This document shows positions 56,301 to 64,000 of a DNA stretch of 64,000 bases, piece after piece (position 1 is the stretch's first letter; the number at the start of each line of letters is the position of its first letter). The stretch spans positions 27,118,308 to 27,182,307 of the forward strand of contig CM037842.1 of the NCBI GenBank assembly GCA_021234535.1, in the 5' to 3' direction. This stretch comes from Stichopus chloronotus. Its lineage: Eukaryota > Echinodermata > Holothuroidea > Aspidochirotida > Stichopodidae. The notes below the pieces were generated by a model. The model did no database searches and had not been told where the DNA came from. It saw only the letters and a list, made by a program, of their open reading frames with translations. The position numbers and the translations under genes were made by a program.

Positions 56301-59300
56301 GCATGACGTCATGAAACACTAGGTGAAGCCCAAACTCTGTTAAGCAAAAGGCGTTCTCCCGAAATCGCCAGAGCGACACAAATCCATTGGAAAGTTTCGG
56401 GTAATATAAGTTTAGGGTAATATATCTAGCAAACAGTTAAATGTTGGAACGCATTTTTCCCTGAATTATGTCACCACATTTCAAAACAATCAAATAGTTG
56501 GATTTAGTTTTGTTTTTGCCAAAGACTTGGCTGTAGCTAAATAACAAGCAAATTTTCGAACCCTGTACGTGCATTATACATGACGAAATATTGAAGATAA
56601 AGCTGTCTTACCATACACGGACAAGAACCGCGCGTCTTATAATGTTCGGCTTCAGTGTTAGTGTATGAGCAGACAGCCTACCTATCACTCTGGTTTACCT
56701 ATTTTTATGAATGGCACGCAGAAAGGGAGTAATAACCCCTACTATGCACCCTAACACAAACATGGAAGCCATAAATCTAACTCTCGATTGCCGGTTGGCT
56801 CGCAGCTGTCTATTTTGTTCGTGTCAATAAGTGCTTTCTGTTCGCACGACCACGGTCGTGTCACTAAAAAGAAACTAGGAAAGGTAAAAATAGTGACGTC
56901 CACACAGCATAGACCGTATGGCCTTCTCACCCAATTAACTATACGTTAAAAGGCAATTCCCAAACACGACTGGATACGGCGCGATAATATCCGATAAAAA
57001 TGTCGCGCGTCAATAGTTTTGCTTTCACGCAACGTTTTCTTAATCGCTCCGAGACTTGTTTTATTTTTCTGATAATCACGTGACGGAACGATTGTTCACA
57101 AGAAAAGTATGGTCGCGATAAGCAATGAAAAGTACATTTTTTTTTTCAATTTCATCTTGTTGCGTCGTGTACTATCTTATCTCATCGCTCAATGTGCATG
57201 TGATGGTGTTGTATCGCATAGTATATTGACCCAACTGTTAAAGGGAGTTAATACGATGTCAGAATCCACTACATCACAAATTGACGTATATTGTACAATC
57301 TTGAGGAATGCAACCAGCAAACACCGTCATTTTTTACCTTTGATTTTCTCTCGTATTGCTCCGTAGTGGCAACGTCCCTTGCGAGGCCAAAGTCAGAAAT
57401 TTTGCAGACGTAACACTCTCCCAGAAGAATATTTCTGGTCGCTAGATCTCGATGAATGCACTGGCAGAAGACAGATGAATGAAAGTGAATGAACAAACCA
57501 TAAACATAAACAAAACTAAACTAAATGAAGTGAACGTTCAAGGAGAACTTTACTCCAGAACTTTTAGCAATGGAAGAATTGCTATTACATGAGAGACTAG
57601 CATTAGGTGAACACATTCATTAAATGTTATCTTGTCATGTTCTTCGGTTTTATTCATAATCTTTATTTGGGAAGTGGAGAACAAACCTTTTTAGAATCTA
57701 AAAACTCCATTCCTCTGGCTATTTGAATCCCAAACTTCAGTAGTACCTCGGGAGAAAGGCTGTGTTTAACTATCCGGTTAGAATACGGATCGTTCTGGCT
57801 CTTTTCAACAAGTGTACGTAGATGCCCCTGAAGATTTCCGTGCGGTAGGTATTCCATAATCAAGTAAATCGGATCTTGTTGAGAAAGCAAGATACGGTGT
57901 TATAGATCATAATCTATAATGTGTAAACTCTGGCGTTTACCGTACCTCGGAATGTATAACTTTAAGTTTACTCCTATTTACCCCTCCAAACTCTGATAGG
58001 GGGCTTAGATAGTATTAAAGGGAAAGTGCCATCTCCCCCCCCCCCCCCCCATTCCTCACCCGTTGACTTTCCAGCCTGGTGAGAACATCTGAGGAAGTTG
58101 GACAAGTAATGATAAGGGGGGAAGGGGCGGACATGGAGAGGGGAAAAGACGACATTGTGAGAGTCGTTTTACTTAACGTTTTGTTTATTGGCCCAAACAA
58201 ATTCGTGAGAATTAAAGGTACTTTTGGCACGAACGAGATTTTAGCCGATCAGCTATTGAAATTAGGGTCATAATTCAGGTCAGGAGTTACATTAGTGGGA
58301 ATAGCAGAGGTAATTCACGAGGTTTTTTTTTCCTGAGAGAAGCTTCAACCTTCAACCTTTAATTAAAGGTCGAAGAATGGACAATGCAAAACTAGTAAAG
58401 CAGTCATGATCTTTGCATGACAATATATTCATACAGTCGCAGCTGATTTGCGACCTTCGAAATCCCTCGTTGCAAAACTCATAAAGTCTACACTAGTCTT
58501 CTACAACGGCTGAAAATAGTCTGTCAATGACGTGAGTTGTATGGACGTCAGTCGTTTTTTGGTCTCATTTCACCGAACTGTGACAGATATGTATCAGCAT
58601 AACTAAAATGTGTCAATGCGTCTATAACCATGAAACTATTATAATTAATGCTCCATTTTACAAACTTTAATTTCCATTTTATGAAATATCAGTGCCTCTT
58701 AGTTTATACTTCGCCTGAAGTGTGTCTTAAATTTACACATACCACTCTCCGTGCAGCAGCCATACATCGCTACCAGATTCTCGTGTTCTCCCAGCGATCC
58801 AAAGAGAACCAGTTCCTTCTTGAAATCAGTCTTCTCTTTTTCTGAAGCATATTCTGTACCGAAACAATATTATGACAGAATATATGGGAGGGTTGGTCGT
58901 CAAAAAAATGGTGAATATCACTATATGACGATATTTGCTGCAGAATAGCTTAGTCTGTCAGTTGTGAGGTATATTTTACAGACTCAAGGTATTTTCACCG
59001 ATTGTTAAAAACCGCAACCGGGTAATTTTTCTTTTGCCCAGTATTACAGACTTCTGGAGACATTTGATCATATTTAAAAGGACAAACTGGCTGTTAGAAT
59101 GCGTGAAACCCAAAGAGAAATCTAGGGCTAAGAAAAATTAATCTCTCTACAATATATGACGTTTTTTTTAATTCAGTGTTCAGTTTGCTGAAATGTTGCA
59201 AAACGACATTTTTTTTCAGTGGCGGAGTAGCTCTCTGGGGGCCGGGGGCGAAACGGGGTCCCCCTACAGCAGATTTCCAAGTTTCAATGGACGCCACAGT

Positions 59301-62069
59301 ATTAAAAGGGCGCCCGTAGAGCCTGGAGAAGCAATATCCTGCGGCAGAGGTATATTTATCCAAACATTTTTTTCTGGTATACGCTCGGTGTTGACTGAAG
59401 ATTGCACTCTGCTATAACCTTCCCATAATTTTCACTATCATGAGCCACTTGAACCTTGCCGTACCCCCCCCCCCCTCCATCCCTTGCTCCCGACAAGATG
59501 AACCCACGCCGAAACTGTTTCGGTGTAACAGCCAGTCATGTAAAGGGGTAACAACATAACGTTAAATTACGTAATACCTTTCATTGCCTTTACAGCAACG
59601 ATCGAATTCTCCTTTGGTTTTATTATACCGTAGGCCTCCGCCTTGTAGACATCTGCGAAGGCGCCACTTCCGATGTTGTCCAGTAATTTGATGTGGCTCC
59701 TGCTGAACTCCATAGTTTTCCTCTTCGCCAGCGATATGTAATTATTCGATGGAACATGTTGTTCCCTCGACGTTATTGAAGCCGATTTGCTCTGGAAATG
59801 AAACAAGTTCGTTTATATGAGGGTATTTACAAAGTTTAAATTTTCTGACTTAGTAAAATCTGGTGCAAGTTCAAGAAAGCGAATATAATGGCACAAGCTG
59901 ACCAATGGTAGGCGGTTACAATATAACCCAGCTAACACAAAACGTTCTTACAACGTTTTCGAAACGTTACAAACGTTACATAACGTTTTGAGAACGTTTT
60001 TAAAACGTTTTGTGTTAGAAGGGAAGCCTAAGGAGGTAGGGGAAGGGAGCGGTGGGGGGGGGGGTAGGGAGGGGGTTGTCCAGTTTCTTGATAGCGGCAA
60101 CTCACTTGCTTACATCACATTCTTCTCATCTCGGGCATGGTTTCCCAACCTTGGGGTTACGACCCCAGATGGAGTCTCAGAGCAATTTTCGAGGGGGACT
60201 AGCACTCAGATTAACAACGCTTTCCCGGACATACAAGCAAACGAAAACACCTCAGCAGGCACCTCGGATACGTATCGAGTCCACTCCTTCGACACTAGCA
60301 AAAACTCGAGCCCAGCAGCAAACCCTCTCTCCATCGTTCAAAATTTCAAACTTCTCCTTTATTCTGTAAAATTTGAACGACTCACTGAATTCAATGTGTT
60401 TTACTATTATCTTTAATTACTGTACGTGGGCTATTGCATTCCAGTACTGCCCTAAAGTGAATGCCTCGGTTGCTCTTAACGTAGGATCTTGGTTAATGAG
60501 ACATTCTTGGGTATTTACAAACATGCACGTAGGATATGGTACGAACGGGAACGTTGCATGGAGTACTTAGTGACTTGGACAAAACGTCAGTCTGCAGAGA
60601 TCATCTGCAGTCTGCATTTTGCCATTTTGGCCAGCTGTTATCGGTGGCATGAGTGCGAACCAACCATTGGCAGAAATTTACGTAGACATATTTAAATCCG
60701 TCTGTTCTAAAGCACTTATTTTGTGAAGTTTTGTCTTTTCAGAAGTTACCAGATGCGATATTACAGAGACCGTTCAACTTGTAACTTTTTAAAGAAAAAA
60801 ATGATACATTAATGAGTTACGTCATCTTATCATGACGTATAGTCTTCTCCATGTCATCACATTGCCATCTTGCCAACTTGTCAATATCCTGATATATTAT
60901 CAACTTACCAAGTCGGGTAGTACCCCGTCAATGCAATTGGCCCTCAATAGGTTGTTTTCATCTCCTATTACTGTATTAACATAAGTTACATGCAGATTCA
61001 ATCAGTGTTTTTCTCTTACTTGAAGGTGAAGGGGTGGAGGAGGGGTGGTTGACAAGTACTTTACCTTTCTCGATCTGATTTTGCTAAGGCCCGTTGGCCC
61101 TCTGTTAGAGTTGCGTCTGACGCAAACGCAGCATATTACGCAGATGAAACAAATGTTGATCACGACCACTGACAATCCGGTAATTAATGCAATTAATACA
61201 ATCGGATCCAATTGTTCAACGTTGGTTGCTACCACCATATCAAGACATAATGATACTGAAAACAAAAAATGGGGGAAAAAAAAAAGTAAACAGGGACACG
61301 GATAAGAAATTCATATGAACAGACAAAATATAACATCACATCACGATGGATCCAGTATTAGAACTTTATTTCGAGAGACAAAGATTATCCGTAGGAATGG
61401 ATAGGTAGGATCGCAGTTAGTTTGCATTTATTTCATTTCGAATCTATTACGTAATAACACAATCTTGGTAAGCCCAATCTTGGTATTAAATTCATAGTTT
61501 ATAAACTATCCTTGACAACGCTTGCTAAACTCAGTAAAACACTTTTACCGGAAGCAGAAGGTCACAAAATCTACAAGGGCATAACGACACTTATTTTAAC
61601 GTAGAGTTTTAGACATAAAATAACTTTTAATCGTTTAAATCGTTTAACTTCAGAACATCAACAAAATATTTTTTCGTTAATTAAACATGAGCAATTAATG
61701 CAACATACATCACACAGAACCTCACATAAAAGCTTTGGAAGAACGACTGATGTAGATTAGGTGAAAGTATGTTCAGTACGTGAGATAAATTTCAGATTTC
61801 AAATTTTTTTTTATCATGCTAGACACATATTCCGCAGGAGGATGAAACGATCGTTAAAATTTGAGATAGTTTCATGAAAAAAGTAGGTGAGAAAAAAGTC
61901 TTACCTAACCATGCTTGTACGTGGATTGCATCCATTTCGGAAGTTATTCTGATAAATCGCTGAAAGCACGTTGGAATCCTCATTAGTATTTGATATGAAG
62001 GAAACAGTGAACAACGCAGCTCAGACACATCGCACAATAGGGTCACATGTTTCTCATTTAACATTATCA
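53324..62069 (-). CDS. FGFR-like receptor tyrosine kinase, 5' end incomplete
   Basis: Exons (minus): 61905-62069 (probable), 61065-61255, 59578-59791, 58743-58853, 57687-57874, 57338-57460, 55359-55470, 55026-55122, 53735-53834, 53324-53404. Phases join throughout. The kinase is intact: [14 protein letters not shown] (glycine loop), IVAVKAMKG, alpha-C Glu in [51 protein letters not shown], and [34 protein letters not shown] is close to the FGFR sequence [20 protein letters not shown]. The RTK sits in the plasma membrane and phosphorylates tyrosines on itself and partners. The short tail ([18 protein letters not shown]) holds YLNM, a YxxM motif for PI3K p85 that also fits the Grb2 YxN rule. 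No signal peptide or Ig domain was found, so upstream exons are missing. The family (FGFR versus RET or VEGFR-like) cannot be fixed. Confidence 0.88.
53735..59791 (-). CDS. Catalytic-domain exons of the active kinase
   Basis: Exon lengths from the glycine loop on are 214, 111, 188, 123, 112, 97 and 100 nt with phases 0-1, 1-1, 1-0, 0-0, 0-1, 1-2 and 2-0. The pseudokinase gene has 201, 111, 173, 120, 109, 97 and 103 nt with the same phases except at the start of the first. The activation segment ([20 protein letters not shown]) has a single tyrosine where FGFRs have a YY pair. The insert between hinge and alpha-E is short. An aat/taa microsatellite lies in the intron at 55265-55325. Confidence 0.9.
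54650..54765 (+). repeat. Dispersed repeat, partner of 44895-45010
   Basis: gtgaaaaccagacatactgt, gtgtgtccgctcgagaagac and ataaacatatgtgatatcat correspond to the copy in the pseudokinase intron. It lies in an intron of the active kinase gene but on the plus strand, antisense to that gene. Confidence 0.6.
59932..60018. mobile_element. ACGTT-rich inverted-repeat element
   Basis: ctaacacaaaacgtt (59932-59946) and aacgttttgtgttag (60004-60018) are a perfect 15-bp inverted repeat. Between them the word aacgtt recurs about six times. The 87-bp unit looks like a tiny foldback or MITE-type element in an intron of the active kinase gene. Confidence 0.7.
61065..61255 (-). CDS. Membrane-helix exon of the active kinase
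   Basis: After the acceptor ttttttgttttcag the exon reads through [20 protein letters not shown] and then [16 protein letters not shown], a helix whose inner end holds five cysteines in ten residues next to two arginines. Such clusters are often palmitoylated, which is inference here. It ends at SRK|GTAAAG in phase 0. It enters in phase 1, matching the donor of the exon at 61905-62069. Confidence 0.85.
61905..62069 (-). CDS. Probable extracellular exon of the active kinase
   Basis: The donor GGTTAG|GTAAGA is good and its phase 1 fits the membrane-helix exon. The frame reads [19 protein letters not shown], then [20 protein letters not shown], and has three cysteines. The acceptor is unclear: tgag at 62070 is the only AG that avoids an in-frame stop, and it has a poor pyrimidine tract. 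An ATG at 62064-62062 could instead be a start, but no signal peptide would follow. It may be part of a shortened Ig-like domain. Confidence 0.5.
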
Positions 62070-64000
62070 CTCACTAATTAACATTTCCTAACAAGTTGCA
62101 CATTGTTCACTACCGACGAAGGACAAAGGACGAATTTATATTTGAAATTGACCTTAAATACCATGAAAGTAAAACCTCCCCTTGAAATGAAGGCACTGGA
62201 GTTTCCTTATGTTGCGTGGAAACCACATGCAGGCTAATATGGCAGTTAGAGAGAAATAAGGTCTACAAACAATCAATCATCTGCATTTTATGACACGTTT
62301 TAAGTTTAACGTACTCACTGTTGGTAGCAGTTGTTTTGGAAACAAATTATCCCAAAAATTCGATCAACGGAATGAGGTAAATGAGGCAGAATTAGAAACT
62401 TCGCGCCATTCTTTCAGTTACAATTACTTCTATCGACACTCGGAGGTAGGGGGGGGGGGGGATCAACGCCTACATTCTAAATACGTCACAGGCAGCGAGT
62501 TGGCAGATATAGGCTATACTAAAACAGGGGAAAAAATCACAGACCCACGCTAAGAAGGAAGACTAAGACTGAAGAGGAACCGTTGCTAGGTAACACATCA
62601 CTTTTCACCAAATGACCATCTCCCAGCCCATTATCGGGTGTTATCAAAGGCGTTACAACGAAAAGTTCCTTTGTATCTTAAGTCGCATAAGTCATTTAAA
62701 ACGTATATTTGTCCCACTTGGCCGTCCTTCAGAAGTCTCTTGGAGAAATGTAGATGGAAGACCATTTTTAGGGCGCACGCCACCATAAGAAACGTCCAGC
62801 CCCCCCCCCCCACCCCAAAAGTCCACCTTTCTCGAGAGAGTTACAGTGATTTCTTGTTAGCTCGCGGGTAGATCATGAAACAGAAGATAAAAATTGCAAA
62901 AAGCACAATCCTAAGATTAGGCTCCGGGAAGGCCAATGAAACAGACGAGATTCTCGAGTGTATGTCGATATTCTTTATTCGGCATAACAAATTCTCATAA
63001 ATAAAAAAAAAAACAAAGTGCAAACAATATAAAAATACTACAAAACAATAAAAGACATACTATTGTACTTAAATATACTTCTTCTTTAGAAATTTAAATG
63101 TCCTCGATGAAAAAAAATGAACACACTAATACTGCAGACTTTTACTGAAAGACATGTATTATCCCTGACTATGGTACCTGCAAAAAAGAAAAAAAGTTCT
63201 CTCTCGTAAAAATACAACCAGCATTTCAGAAACGAAAGACTTCGAATAACGAGAGAAAACCAAATCATCATACAGCATCGAATGGTTACTTGCTAAAATT
63301 ATTGGTTTTCAGATTTGACAACTAAATATGACTTCGCAGAAGTGCCACTGAACGGTCGTTGGTGTGAAAATACATCCAACCGATTAATGCAAAATTACGA
63401 GCATCTTTTACGGCAGAATACAATCTTACGCTAAGGACAATTTGATAAGACTTGTTGCTACTTAAGACTGACACCATCAGGCTCATTAATATTAATGCTA
63501 TGTAAACTGTAATGCTAAGGAAACTACACAGACACGAGAGTGTATTTCTACACTCTGAAAGACAATCTGTATTATGACTAAAGCAAAACGACTATCAAGG
63601 TCTTTGGATATAATTGTGCATCCAGGCTGAACAGTGTGACACCAGTTCATGTCCATGTCATTAACATTTAACTTTTTCAAATAAAAAAAAAAACACATTC
63701 ACAGAAATGTGACACACAAAGATCATGTCATATGTCTGTTCTACATCAAAGACTTCTGGTTTTGGAATTTAACAATTTTGATATTCATCGGTTTGTCTAC
63801 TTATTGCTTAATTACAGGTTAGGTATCTCATACACACAGAAAGTCTCCTCACTGACACACACAAACACGCACACACACACACGAACAAGAACACCAAAAC
63901 GCACATCCAGCCTGAATGGATAGACACTACTTTGAATCATACAACCAAAAACTAAACATATCATGACAACACACTGCTAATGGTGAAGTAATATCAAACA
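62070..64000. other. Region upstream of the kinase gene, weak candidate exons
   Basis: On the minus strand two stretches follow excellent acceptors. One is 63500-63680 after a long T tract (LNVNDMDMNWCHTVQPGC, then SRFALVIIQIVFQ, ending in a stop). The other is about 63090-63175 after cttttttgcag (TIVRDNTCLSVKVCSIS, ending in a stop). AATAAA on the minus strand near 62975 could end such a gene. A minus frame at 62631-62813 reads DLRYKGTFRCNAFDNTR and has an Ig-like look but ends without a donor. None could be joined to the kinase gene. A CA microsatellite occupies 63850-63890. Confidence 0.3.

Noticed and set aside
62631..62813. Ig-like ending DLRYKGTFRCNAFDNTR on the minus strand
   Set aside because: The frame stops right after and has no donor, so it cannot be joined to the kinase gene; also next to a C run typical of mobile elements here.

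Overview
This is an AT-rich animal genomic window: small exons with GT-AG borders, introns of 0.1 to 9 kb, decayed retroelements, a tRNA-derived SINE, MITE-like elements, microsatellites and many poly-G/poly-C runs. The FGFR-like receptor kinases, a TMEM24/C2CD2L-like gene and a BEL/Pao fragment fit a marine invertebrate, perhaps an echinoderm. That placement is inference. No bacterial operon, CRISPR array, rRNA or intact tRNA gene is visible.

Layout. (1) 4.5-28 kb, minus strand: a gene for a membrane-anchored SMP-domain protein of the TMEM24/C2CD2L type. Eight phase-compatible exons give a 366-codon reading frame that appears to lack the C2 domain. Its introns hold a BEL/Pao gag remnant, a non-LTR reverse-transcriptase remnant, a SINE and dispersed short repeats, and are full of the words TACAGT/ACTGTA. 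(2) 30.4-36.6 kb, plus strand: an unrecognised gene supported by five phase-compatible exons, a stop codon and a poly(A) signal. (3) 37.25-49.13 kb, plus strand: a complete 14-exon, 631-codon receptor tyrosine pseudokinase with a signal peptide, two heavily N-glycosylated Ig domains, one transmembrane helix and a kinase fold that has lost all core catalytic residues. (4) 53.32-62.07 kb, minus strand: a catalytically intact FGFR-like receptor tyrosine kinase, 3' complete with its 5' end unresolved. (5) 62-64 kb: mostly noncoding, with weak candidate exons of a further minus-strand gene.

Main point. Genes 3 and 4 are tail-to-tail paralogues. Seven consecutive kinase exons have the same intron phases in both, and two pairs have identical lengths (111 and 97 nt). 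One copy keeps VAVK, the alpha-C Glu, HRDLATRN and DFG; the other has R, F, HVA and DFC at these places. An active receptor and a dead receptor side by side suggest a partner or decoy arrangement. That function is inference.
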